Shown here: positions 1 to 6,369 of the stretch, in pieces | Position numbering within the stretch: position 1 is the first letter of the stretch | How the letters are laid out: every line of letters begins with the position of its first letter | Assembly: GCA_007753675.1 (NCBI GenBank) | Contig: CP036432.1 | Coordinates: 9,116,233 to 9,180,232 of the forward strand | Direction of reading: 5' to 3' | DNA: 64,000 nucleotides | Source of the DNA: Stieleria magnilauensis | Lineage (GTDB): Bacteria; Planctomycetota; Planctomycetia; Pirellulales; Pirellulaceae | Program-made: the position numbers and the translations under genes | Notes under the pieces: generated by a model | Told to the model about the DNA's origin: nothing | Database searches by the model: none | The model's input: only the letters and a program-made list of their open reading frames with translations

Positions 1-3
1 TTC

Positions 4-94
4 GCAGAACGTCGGTGGTCACCGCGTCGGTGCGATGGACCTGAACTCAAAAACAAACTCGACTCGCCGACTGCGGTGCACCACTTGGTTCACG
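4..94 (-). repeat. attC-like site 1 (end of gene-less cassette M1)
   Basis: Read on the minus strand, the outer boxes are CGTGAAC (left) and GTTCTGC (right). The inner arms are CACCGC-A-GTCGGCG on the left against CACCGC-GTCGGTG (reverse-complemented right arm), leaving one unpaired A. It is nearly identical to site 3. Its left box is the reverse complement of the GTTCACG box that opens its cassette at 575-581. Confidence 0.82.
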
Positions 95-581
95 CGGATC
101 GGCCACGACGCCAGTTTGAGCCATCGCCGCTGGTTGCCAATGTACTCACTCCGAAACGCCGCGGGAAATCGAGACGCCCATTTTCCGGTCGGCATGCCAG
201 GCGACGGTTGTCAGCGTTGGTATCGACAGGCGTCGGTTTGCCTCGTTCGGCCGAAACGACCGCGCACCAAGTGAGACAAGAATCACGCAAAGGCGCCAAG
301 CCGCAAAGGAGCGGGTTCAAATCTTTGCGGCTTGGCGACTTTGCGTGAGCTCCTTCCGGCAAGTACGGCAGCGCACCTGTCGAACCGTGACTTCAGGAGC
401 GAACCCCAGGAAACAGAGGTCTGATGAAATCCGGTGAGCGCAATTCGAGCGTACCAATCGCAGTCGGGATGTCAGGCGTTGGACAACGCTGGGAACCGCG
501 GAAGCGAGGTGACCACGAAACAGACCAATCACACGAAAGAGAAATCGGCATTGTCGTCAGGCGTCGGTTAGCAGCGTGAAC
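11..581 (-). mobile_element. Gene-less integron cassette M1
   Basis: This cassette-sized block lies between attC-like sites 1 and 2 and shows no convincing coding frame on either strand. Most of it aligns by eye with cassette M2 (1460-2021) and, without the inserted hairpin element, with M3 (5820-6252). All three share the block containing GAGTACATTGGC on the minus strand (GTGAGTACATTGGC in this copy). Gene-less cassettes are known from other integrons and can carry promoters or small RNAs. No clear promoter could be picked out here. Confidence 0.6.
269..377. repeat. MITE-like hairpin insertion in M1
   Basis: A 66-base near-perfect hairpin (283-348) starting TCACGCAAAG and ending CTTTGCGTGA sits inside a 109-base block. 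The 7-base sequence GCGCACC flanks the block (262-268 and 371-377). Cassette M3 has a single GCGCACC at the equivalent place (6110-6116) and no hairpin. This is the pattern of an insertion with a 7-bp target duplication. Confidence 0.62.
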
Positions 582-664
582 GTTGCGGATCACGGGGACC
601 GAGCGGTTGACCCTGGCTTCAGGATCGACTGCGCCGAGGTCTCCCGTGCATCCGATGGTTCGCC
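575..664 (-). repeat. attC-like site 2 (end of cassette A)
   Basis: On the minus strand the outer boxes are GGCGAAC and GTTCACG. The inner arms are CACGGG-A-GACCTCG against CACGGG-GACCGAG, again with one unpaired A. The left box is the exact reverse complement of the GTTCGCC box that opens the cassette at 1453-1459. The stop codon of the cassette gene (590-592) lies within this site. Confidence 0.82.
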
Positions 665-1444
665 GCATTTGAGCACGGCGACTACCAGAGAATGGTCAGA
701 CCCATCTCGACGGACAATCTCGGATTCCATGGTTGTGAAGTGTTGTGTATGAAAAATGTAGTCGATTCGTAGTGCGAGGGGCAACGGTCGGGTGGGCCAA
801 CTCCAGGTTGGGTGAGTGTCAGCATCATCGTGAACCGAGGCGTACGCATCGATCAAGCCGAGTCCAGCGAGTCGTCTTGGAGCCCGAAAGGAGGAGATGC
901 TATTGAAATCACCAACAACGATCGTCGGACGTTGACAATCAATTGCGTCGACGATTGCATCAATCTCGATTGCGTGCTTATCTTCGGTTGTCGATAGTGC
1001 AGCCATCGCATCACGAATCCCGCCGCCGCGTTTGATCTGGAGCGGCGTCAAATGGACGTTGACAATGCGTACATGCGTCCCAGAGAGATTCAGATTAGCG
1101 GAATAGAAACCAAATAAGCCGGCGGTAGGCGGGACGAAGGTCACGTCCGTGAGTTCGATCTTCGAGGCGAACGCGAATCGTTCACCGGCGTAGCGTCCGT
1201 CGTGTCCCGTCGCGTGGAAATACGGGTAAGTCTTGGCGAGACGTTCGCGAAGAAACCGTTCGGATGGCACGGTCGTTTCTTGGAAGCAAATTAGATCAGG
1301 GTTAGCAGCGCCGATTGCGTCCAGCACTTGGTCCCCGCGACGGTTGCCCCAATTCAAGTTATACGTCGCAACTCGGATCGAATCGGCACTCGCATTAGAA
1401 GCAAGTGTCAATGCGACGATCAGCAATGATGCGAGTGTCTTCAT
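590..1444 (-). CDS. Endonuclease/exonuclease/phosphatase family protein, cassette gene A
   Basis: This 284-residue protein carries an N-terminal signal sequence (MKTLASLLIVALTLASNASA) and then the conserved EEP motifs in order. They are a YNLNWGN strand, the metal-binding Glu in CFQET, a GDFNS loop and a terminal SDHS motif with the catalytic His. Family members hydrolyse phosphodiesters or phosphomonoesters in nucleic acids or lipids; the substrate here is unknown. The export signal suggests an envelope or secreted enzyme. The ATG at 1444 was chosen because it opens the signal peptide; a longer reading would run into the preceding attC-like site. The last residues are encoded by attC-like site 2, so the C-terminus may be a by-product of cassette capture. 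Confidence 0.85.
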   Translation of the reverse strand: MKTLASLLIVALTLASNASADSIRVATYNLNWGNRRGDQVLDAIGAANPDLICFQETTVPSERFLRERLAKTYPYFHATGHDGRYAGERFAFASKIELTDVTFVPPTAGLFGFYSANLNLSGTHVRIVNVHLTPLQIKRGGGIRDAMAALSTTEDKHAIEIDAIVDAIDCQRPTIVVGDFNSISSFRAPRRLAGLGLIDAYASVHDDADTHPTWSWPTRPLPLALRIDYIFHTQHFTTMESEIVRRDGSDHSLVVAVLKCGEPSDARETSAQSILKPGSTARSP

Positions 1445-1452
1445 TCTGTGTC

Positions 1453-1543
1453 GGCGAACGGCGGTGGTCACCGCGTCGGCGCGATCGACCGGAACTCAAA
1501 TACAAACTCAACTCGCCGACTGCGGTGCACCACATGGTTCACG
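1453..1543 (-). repeat. attC-like site 3 (end of gene-less cassette M2)
   Basis: The outer boxes on the minus strand are CGTGAAC and GTTCGCC. The inner arms CACCGC-A-GTCGGCG and CACCGC-GTCGGCG pair perfectly apart from the unpaired A. The left box matches, as reverse complement, the GTTCACG box at 2015-2021 that opens the cassette. The site ends 9 bases before the start codon of cassette gene A. Confidence 0.84.
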
Positions 1544-1718
1544 CGGATCGGCCACGACGACAGTTTGAGCAATCATCGCTGGTGGCCAATGTACTCGATT
1601 GGAATCGCCGAGGGAAATCGAGTCTCCCAGCCAGCAGTCGGCTTTTAGGCGTCGGTTGTCGGCGTTGATATCAACAGACGTCGGTTTGTCGTCATTCAAC
1701 CGAGACGAACCGCGCACC

Positions 1719-1827
1719 AAGTGAGACAAGAGTCACGCAAAGGCGCCAAGCCGCAAAGGAGCGGGTTCAAATCTTTGCGGCTTGGCGACTTTGCGTGATG
1801 CCCTTCCAGCAAGTATGTCAGCGCACC
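1719..1827. repeat. MITE-like hairpin insertion in M2
   Basis: This is a second copy of the 109-base hairpin block seen in M1. The hairpin core is at 1733-1798. GCGCACC flanks it at 1712-1718 and 1821-1827. It sits at the same position in the cassette as the M1 copy. Confidence 0.62.
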
Positions 1828-1907
1828 TATCGAACCGTGAGATCAGGAACGAATACCAGGAAACAGAAGTCTGATGAAATCCGGTGGGCGCAAGTTCGGG
1901 TACTGGC

Positions 1908-1986
1908 ATTAGCGTTCATCAGTGTTCATTAGCGGTGCAAAAACTTCGGAAACACGAACCGCTAATCCACGCGAATGAACGCTAAT
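1908..1986. repeat. Inverted repeat (ATTAGCG...CGCTAAT) in M2
   Basis: Arms at about 1908-1936 and 1958-1986 begin ATTAGCGTTCAT and end ATGAACGCTAAT and could form a long hairpin. The core AATGAACGCTAAT motif also resembles dispersed hairpins of other genomes. No gene is seen here. Confidence 0.55.
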
Positions 1987-2014
1987 CTCGGAACCCGTTT
2001 CAAGCAGTCGAGAG

Positions 2015-2103
2015 CGTGAACGTTGGCGATAACCGAGTCCGAGCGGACAAGTCACCACTTGTAAAATCGTTTTCGAGGACTTCGGTTCATCGCATGGTTC
2101 CCC
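2015..2103 (-). repeat. attC-like site 4 (end of cassette B)
   Basis: The outer boxes are GGGGAAC and GTTCACG on the minus strand. The inner arms are AACCGA-A-GTCCTCG against AACCGA-GTCCGAG. The left box is the reverse complement of GTTCCCC at 2600-2606, which opens the cassette. Confidence 0.82.
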
Positions 2104-2134
2104 GCTTTGTTGAGTCAGGGCAAACGGTGAACCG

Positions 2135-2560
2135 TCAACCAATATTGAACCCGAGATTCATGCGTTCAGCAACATCCAGAGCAGAACGAAATCGGTTCAC
2201 GTAAGTTCGAATATCTCGCGCGCCACGTACGCGAAGCCGTCGAGCGCGTTGTGAGCGTTGCACCGGGCAGAACCGATCAATTACCTCATAAGGCCAGATG
2301 TCGTGAGCGATCGCACGAGCATTCCGATGGATCATGGCAAGTTCATCGCGAAACGCATCGAATTGGTCGGGCGTCACATACAAGTCGCTGTTCTTAAGCG
2401 TCGGCATGAACGTAGCACCACGTTCGGTCAACGAGCGAGATCCCCACAACCGTGTCCGGTAGCATTCAAAACCCGCCGCGCAACGGTTGTCGATATCGGG
2501 GACGGAAACGAATTCAAGTCGTTCGGTGTCATGACGATAGAGCGAGACGGAAAGTGTCAT
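2135..2560 (-). CDS. Hypothetical protein, cassette gene B (possible frameshift near the 3' end)
   Basis: I do not recognise this 141-residue protein. The first 95 or so residues look like real coding sequence. From about position 2265 the open frame becomes arginine-rich and low in sense. In the neighbouring frame the sequence reads CNAHNALDGFAYVAREIFEL and then stops at 2197-2199. A single-base insertion in the CCGGGC run at 2263-2268 would explain this, making the present gene a frameshifted form with a C-terminal tail. The start about 40 bases after attC-like site 5 fits the array pattern. The other possibility is that the tail is genuine. Confidence 0.55.
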   Translation of the reverse strand: MTLSVSLYRHDTERLEFVSVPDIDNRCAAGFECYRTRLWGSRSLTERGATFMPTLKNSDLYVTPDQFDAFRDELAMIHRNARAIAHDIWPYEVIDRFCPVQRSQRARRLRVRGARDIRTYVNRFRSALDVAERMNLGFNIG

Positions 2561-2599
2561 CGATACGCCGAGGTGTCAACGGTTGCGTTTCACTCAGTC

Positions 2600-2690
2600 G
2601 GGGAACGGTACGGATCACGCGGTCGCCGCGAGCGATCCTCCACTTCAATAACCACGACTCGGCGACTCGTCCTGCATCCGATTGTTCTGC
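2600..2690 (-). repeat. attC-like site 5 (end of cassette C)
   Basis: The outer boxes are GCAGAAC and GTTCCCC on the minus strand. The inner arms share a perfect GTCGCCG stem below the unpaired A, and the other half of the stem is imperfect. The left box is the exact reverse complement of GTTCTGC at 3177-3183, which opens the cassette. Confidence 0.78.
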
Positions 2691-2695
2691 CCAGT

Positions 2696-3169
2696 CTACC
2701 AAAACTTCCACCATGGCGATTTCGACTGGGCGTCCCACGAATCGCGAACACTGTTGCGTTGATCAATGACTGCGTGATAGATGGGCACAAGGAAATCTGC
2801 CTCTGTTGATTCCCATCTCTTGGCAACCATGCTCGCGGGGCAAATCAAAATGTCACCTCTTTTCGGTAACGCGCGAACACCAACTTCCGTTCCAAATTGA
2901 TCCGTTACGAGCGTCCACTCGAATCCATCTTTGGCGACCAGAAACTGACCGAATGCAAATCCGATCGCGTGCACAACGTCATTAGCCTGTTTGTCGATCT
3001 CGGTTCCGCTATTTAGCCAATGTCTATACGCGGCGTCGAGGATTTCGGGAGTCATATCGCCGTTGCCATCATCAGCGTGTGCAGCCTCTACGAGCGCACG
3101 CGCATTTGCAATTGAGAGTGAAATCCATTCCCGTTCCGCATCGTTGAGCTCGCTGAACTTCTGTTTCAT
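2696..3169 (-). CDS. DUF3806 domain protein, cassette gene C
   Basis: This 157-residue protein has the DUF3806 pattern. A helical N-terminus (MKQKFSELNDAEREWI) is followed by a central block around residues 65-115 with FGQFLVAKDGFEWTLVTDQFGTE split across two strands, and then PASMVAKRWE. The function of DUF3806 is unknown. The protein is probably cytoplasmic, with no signal sequence. The ATG lies 8 bases after the right box of attC-like site 6 and the stop lies 6 bases before site 5, so the gene fills the cassette neatly. The terminal WWKFW is unusual. Confidence 0.82.
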   Translation of the reverse strand: MKQKFSELNDAEREWISLSIANARALVEAAHADDGNGDMTPEILDAAYRHWLNSGTEIDKQANDVVHAIGFAFGQFLVAKDGFEWTLVTDQFGTEVGVRALPKRGDILICPASMVAKRWESTEADFLVPIYHAVIDQRNSVRDSWDAQSKSPWWKFW

Positions 3170-3176
3170 GTCGTTG

Positions 3177-3267
3177 GCAGAACGGCAGCGGTAACCGGGC
3201 CGCCGCCAAGAATCTATGATTTCAAATCCCGCGTCATCGGCGGCTCCGGTTCACCGCATTGTTCTGT
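3177..3267 (-). repeat. attC-like site 6 (end of cassette D)
   Basis: The outer boxes are ACAGAAC and GTTCTGC on the minus strand. The inner arms AACCGG-A-GCCGCCG and AACCGG-GCCGCCG pair perfectly except for the A. The left box ACAGAAC is unusual, and it is exactly the reverse complement of the equally unusual GTTCTGT box at 4025-4031 that opens this cassette. Confidence 0.85.
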
Positions 3268-4008
3268 GCCGGGCGCTGCGAGAACAGCATCCACAGGGAC
3301 AGCCAGTGGCACATTGTATTTTTCCGTGATCGTTGCAGCACGTGACGAAGACCGAGGTTTGATTGTAATCGTATCGTCGCGGACGGCAATTGATCCGCAG
3401 AGTGGGTAGACGTCATTTGCAGACAACAATTTCGCAAGCGTCAAGCGGCCGTTTTGCCCCGTTCGTTTGTCGAAGTAGGACACGAACGCAATGGATTGTT
3501 CTTGAAGCGGCCGAATTTGAAATGACACATCCACCCGATAGGATGCGGTCTCTTTCGTTTTCACGATCACTTCGAGTTGAGAACGATATCGCTTCAGGTC
3601 ATTGGCGACATTTGTTAGTGTATCGGCATAGACATCAATAGCAGTGAGCGCCGCACACGTTAGGTCGACAACGTGGTCATGTTTTGAGTTGTCATCCAAC
3701 GAGTTCCAATGATCCTGCGAGAGTCCGACATCGACGTATCGAATTCGGGCGTCAAGGTTCAGTGTTGACGGTTGAACATGGCCGGGCGGCAATGCGGGCG
3801 TGAAGATTACGTAAAGGTGATCGAAACCGGGAAGCGAGAATTCATGTTCGCGAAGCTTGCAAGCAAACCGGTCGCCAATTGCGCCAAAGGATCGGAACGG
3901 AATCGGGAAAAGCGTTCCGAGCGAATCGTGGCGAACGCTTCCGTACTCGGTACGCCCCGGATTCTCGTAGTAGCGGATGTCCGCAATCAGTTTGGGTTTC
4001 GCGTTCAT
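3214..4008 (-). CDS. Hypothetical protein, cassette gene D
   Basis: This 264-residue protein matches no family I recognise. It has no signal or membrane segment and looks like a soluble alpha/beta protein. The ATG at 4008 (MNAKPKLIADIRYYENPG) was chosen because the frame upstream of it is the translated attC-like site 7. About the last 18 residues (from EQCGEPEPP) are encoded by attC-like site 6, so the natural C-terminus may have been lost or extended when the cassette formed. No promoter is visible in the 17 bases between site 7 and the start, consistent with transcription from outside the cassette. Confidence 0.72.
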   Translation of the reverse strand: MNAKPKLIADIRYYENPGRTEYGSVRHDSLGTLFPIPFRSFGAIGDRFACKLREHEFSLPGFDHLYVIFTPALPPGHVQPSTLNLDARIRYVDVGLSQDHWNSLDDNSKHDHVVDLTCAALTAIDVYADTLTNVANDLKRYRSQLEVIVKTKETASYRVDVSFQIRPLQEQSIAFVSYFDKRTGQNGRLTLAKLLSANDVYPLCGSIAVRDDTITIKPRSSSRAATITEKYNVPLAVPVDAVLAAPGTEQCGEPEPPMTRDLKS

Positions 4009-4024
4009 CCGAGAAAGTTGAGGC

Positions 4025-4114
4025 ACAGAACGGTAGGGTTCAGCGGGGCCGCGCGAACGACTCACCACTTCAACAACGGCAACTCGCGGCCTCCGTTGCA
4101 ACCCATGGTTCGCC
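4025..4114 (-). repeat. attC-like site 7 (end of cassette E)
   Basis: The outer boxes are GGCGAAC and GTTCTGT on the minus strand. The inner arms are CAACGG-A-GGCCGCG against CAGCGG-GGCCGCG, with one mismatch and the unpaired A. The left box is the reverse complement of GTTCGCC at 4630-4636. Confidence 0.82.
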
Positions 4115-4131
4115 GCAATCGGTCACGCCGT

Positions 4132-4599
4132 TCACTTTGTCCCGTGAAATTGTAATGAGATTGCAAACCGCTTAGTCGACGCATTATACACGCCGTAGAG
4201 TTTGGGGAACCGCCCACCATATCCGAACAAGACATCGGGCGTTTCGTCGGAAGTGGATTCCGGCAATGCGATCTTTCGATCCACCAAGTACTCCAGAATG
4301 TCATTTCGGTCAGCGATGTTCGTTCCGTTCTTGGACAGCGAAACCTCTGCGTCATGGCAGAACGCAAGCACCGATTCCGAGGTTGCAGTTCCAGTGATGG
4401 TGAATGTTCCGCCACCGTGGGGATGTTCGTAACCGCGGAAACTGGCAGGTTCGAGAAACACCAGTTCGGACAGATCCGCTCCAACGATCGGGATGTCGTT
4501 CGGCGTTGTCACATCACCGCTGAATCGGGAACCGGTCGCTTGATATGCGAGCCAAGCAAGCAAACCAATGACGGAGATGATGATCACGGCTTTGCGCAT
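4132..4599 (-). CDS. Membrane-anchored hypothetical protein, cassette gene E
   Basis: This 155-residue protein starts with MRKAVIIISVIGLLAWLAYQ, a short charged N-terminus followed by one hydrophobic span that is a signal anchor or signal peptide. The rest is soluble and rich in Ser/Thr/Gly, suggesting an outside location. No family was recognised. The gene begins 30 bases after attC-like site 8 and ends 17 bases before site 7. Confidence 0.75.
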   Translation of the reverse strand: MRKAVIIISVIGLLAWLAYQATGSRFSGDVTTPNDIPIVGADLSELVFLEPASFRGYEHPHGGGTFTITGTATSESVLAFCHDAEVSLSKNGTNIADRNDILEYLVDRKIALPESTSDETPDVLFGYGGRFPKLYGVYNASTKRFAISLQFHGTK

Positions 4600-4629
4600 G
4601 TGTCAGACGAGAGTTGGCCATCTTCAGTT

Positions 4630-4722
4630 GGCGAACGGTAGAAATCACGCGGGACGGGCGAAAGACTCGCAAGCAGACCAATATCCGCGACTCCCGTCCT
4701 CGCGTGCATTTCATGGTTCTGC
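4630..4722 (-). repeat. attC-like site 8 (end of cassette F)
   Basis: The outer boxes are GCAGAAC and GTTCGCC on the minus strand. The inner arms CACGCG-A-GGACGGG and CACGCG-GGACGGG pair perfectly except for the unpaired A. The left box is the reverse complement of GTTCTGC at 5225-5231. The stop codon of cassette gene F lies inside the site. Confidence 0.85.
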
Positions 4723-5208
4723 ATTTCCGAGTTGATGTTTCGCCCAGGCGAGCGTTTCCGTGTCGACATAGTATCCATCACCACGGATGACTTGTTCCAA
4801 CGTGTCACGAAACACGTCGCCAGGTGATTCACGCTGCAACCATTCTAGCGTTTCAATATCCGGTTCGCCAATTTCAAGATTGGTCATCATTTGGGTTTGT
4901 AGCTCGATATCCCGCGATCGTTGCAGAATGTTGTTGAAATACTGGCGCGACTCCGGTTTGCCATCAACGATTATCTCGTAGGTGCTGCCGAGTCCGTCAA
5001 GTTGGCGGAGCACTGCCAAGATAGACTGTTCGATCTCGTCGTGGTCGAGGCCAAAAACCGAACCAACCGGGATGGCAGTTTGTCGACTCAGAGCTTTCCG
5101 GATATCGGATACGGTGGCATTCGATGCTACGCGGAAAAGTTTGATGACAGCGACCTCCTTGTCCACACTGACGACGCGAATTGCCACGGGTGTTCCGCGA
5201 TCTGACAT
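4711..5208 (-). CDS. Hypothetical protein, cassette gene F
   Basis: This 165-residue protein has no signal sequence or membrane span. The N-terminal block (VAIRVVSVDKEVAVIKLFR) weakly recalls the ribosomal L7/L12 C-terminal fold that is common in small unknown proteins, but I do not claim homology. The rest is acidic and helical. The ATG at 5208 (MSDRGTPVAI) was chosen because the upstream frame translates attC-like site 9. The stop lies within site 8. Confidence 0.72.
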   Translation of the reverse strand: MSDRGTPVAIRVVSVDKEVAVIKLFRVASNATVSDIRKALSRQTAIPVGSVFGLDHDEIEQSILAVLRQLDGLGSTYEIIVDGKPESRQYFNNILQRSRDIELQTQMMTNLEIGEPDIETLEWLQRESPGDVFRDTLEQVIRGDGYYVDTETLAWAKHQLGNAEP

Positions 5209-5224
5209 TTGATTTGCCTTGTAT

Positions 5225-5314
5225 GCAGAACGGCGGACATAACCGAGTGACGGCGGACGACTCACCACTTCAAAAACCCCGACTCCGTCACTTCGGTTCA
5301 TGTCATGGTTCGCT
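5225..5314 (-). repeat. attC-like site 9 (end of cassette G)
   Basis: The outer boxes are AGCGAAC and GTTCTGC on the minus strand. The inner arms AACCGA-A-GTGACGG and AACCGA-GTGACGG pair perfectly except for the unpaired A. The left box AGCGAAC is the reverse complement of GTTCGCT at 5813-5819, which opens the cassette. The terminal loop contains GAAGTGGTGAGTCG, shared with sites 7 and 4. Confidence 0.85.
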
Positions 5315-5317
5315 GGC

Positions 5318-5791
5318 TCAGCCAACGGTTTTCTCCAGGGCAGAAAGTATCTCAGGTCCCAGATCAGGCATAGCGTAGCACATTAGCCAACAGATCAGGG
5401 TCGTCGAAAACATCAATCCGAGTGGAAGAAACTCGGGCGATACGATCCACGATCTCGACACTGCAAGCACAAGTCCGATCACCAACCCGAATCCGGTGCC
5501 CGAAACAATTCCGAACACACCGGCGATACGTCGTGCAGTCGCCGGATCATTCATCGCGCCATCGCGGTTGGTTTCATCTGCGTCCGATTTGGCGAATGGG
5601 AGTCTAGCAAAGAACAAGGCACCATAACCCCAACAAACGCATGCAAGCGTGCATAGCGAAGCAAGCTCCCATTGCCGAAAAACGGCACATGCGATAGACG
5701 CAAGCAGTGCAGCAAACGCCCATACAAGAAGTGACCCGATCCAGATTGCGATGGCGAGCCCGATGAGGGTGGACAGGATTTTTCTCAGCAT
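5318..5791 (-). CDS. Multi-span membrane protein, cassette gene G
   Basis: This 157-residue protein has about four hydrophobic segments, at roughly residues 5-35, 42-62, 88-112 and 121-142, with an Asp-rich loop between the second and third. No family was recognised. As the first coding cassette beside the integrase remnant it would be the most recently acquired gene if the array grew by insertion at the integrase end. The gene starts 21 bases after the right box of attC-like site 10 and ends 3 bases before site 9. Confidence 0.78.
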   Translation of the reverse strand: MLRKILSTLIGLAIAIWIGSLLVWAFAALLASIACAVFRQWELASLCTLACVCWGYGALFFARLPFAKSDADETNRDGAMNDPATARRIAGVFGIVSGTGFGLVIGLVLAVSRSWIVSPEFLPLGLMFSTTLICWLMCYAMPDLGPEILSALEKTVG

Positions 5792-5812
5792 CAGGTTTGA
5801 ACGATCTTGTCC

Positions 5813-5941
5813 AGCGAACGTCAGCGATCACCTCGCACACGGGCCTTCACGATTGAGACGGCGTGAGCGTGATGATCGAATCTGGGTGAAAGTTTGCGTC
5901 TCGCAATAATGAGTGTGCTGGGGTGCATCGCCGGGTTCGTG
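5813..5941 (-). repeat. attC-like site 10 (end of gene-less cassette M3)
   Basis: The outer boxes are CACGAAC and GTTCGCT on the minus strand. The inner arms are CACCCC-A-GCACAC against CACCTC-GCACAC, with one mismatch and the unpaired A. The terminal loop is longer than in the other sites, making it about 129 bases. Its left box predicts a GTTCGTG at the start of its cassette, and exactly that (CACGAAC on the plus strand) occurs at 6246-6252. Confidence 0.72.
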
Positions 5942-6252
5942 GCGCCGGTCGGCACGCCGGGTTGAAACATCGTCGCGGTTTGCCAATGTACTCGATTTGA
6001 ATTGCCGTGGGAAATTACAACGTCCCAATCTCCAGCCGGCACGTCAGGCGTCGGTCGTCAGCATTGAAGTCGACAGGCGTCGGTTTGTCTTTCGTCAGGT
6101 GAGTCGACCGCGCACCCGTCAAACCGTGACATCAAGAGCGAATCCCAGGCAACGGAGGTTCGACGATATCAAGTGGGCCAAATTCAAGCGCACCCGTCAG
6201 CAGCATGGACGACAGGCGTTGGACATTGGCAGTCACGTCTACCGCCACGAAC
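5820..6252 (-). mobile_element. Gene-less integron cassette M3, nearest the integrase
   Basis: This block is related to M1 and M2 but lacks their 109-base hairpin insertion; the empty site is GCGCACC at 6110-6116. Open frames across it show no family resemblance and no coding bias. The right boundary is placed at CACGAAC (6246-6252) because that is the complement of the left box of attC-like site 10. The attachment site attI would then lie just to the right, roughly 6246-6330. Confidence 0.5.
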
Positions 6253-6369
6253 AATCAATTATTGGTGGTCCGACCACGGTAAAAAGTACATATTCCGTGG
6301 TTGGACTGCGGAATATCTCCCGCCACCCAATCTTACGGCACCCTGCAGGGGTAATCAAGTCGCTCTCGA

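Larger units (their letters stand above)
1460..2021 (-). mobile_element. Gene-less integron cassette M2
   Basis: No credible gene is present. The block is a close relative of M1, sharing body, hairpin insertion and attC-like site, and more distantly of M3. It carries an extra inverted repeat (1908-1986) absent from M1 and M3. The duplication of M1 and M2 with the same insertion implies that one cassette was copied after acquiring the hairpin. Confidence 0.6.

Noticed and set aside
6205..6300. Segments reading YRHEQ and KKYIFRG that recall the integrase N-terminus (YRTEQ, KRYI)
   Set aside because: The first lies inside the M3 cassette as defined by its box match, and both are too short and in different frames. 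They were left out of the pseudogene span.
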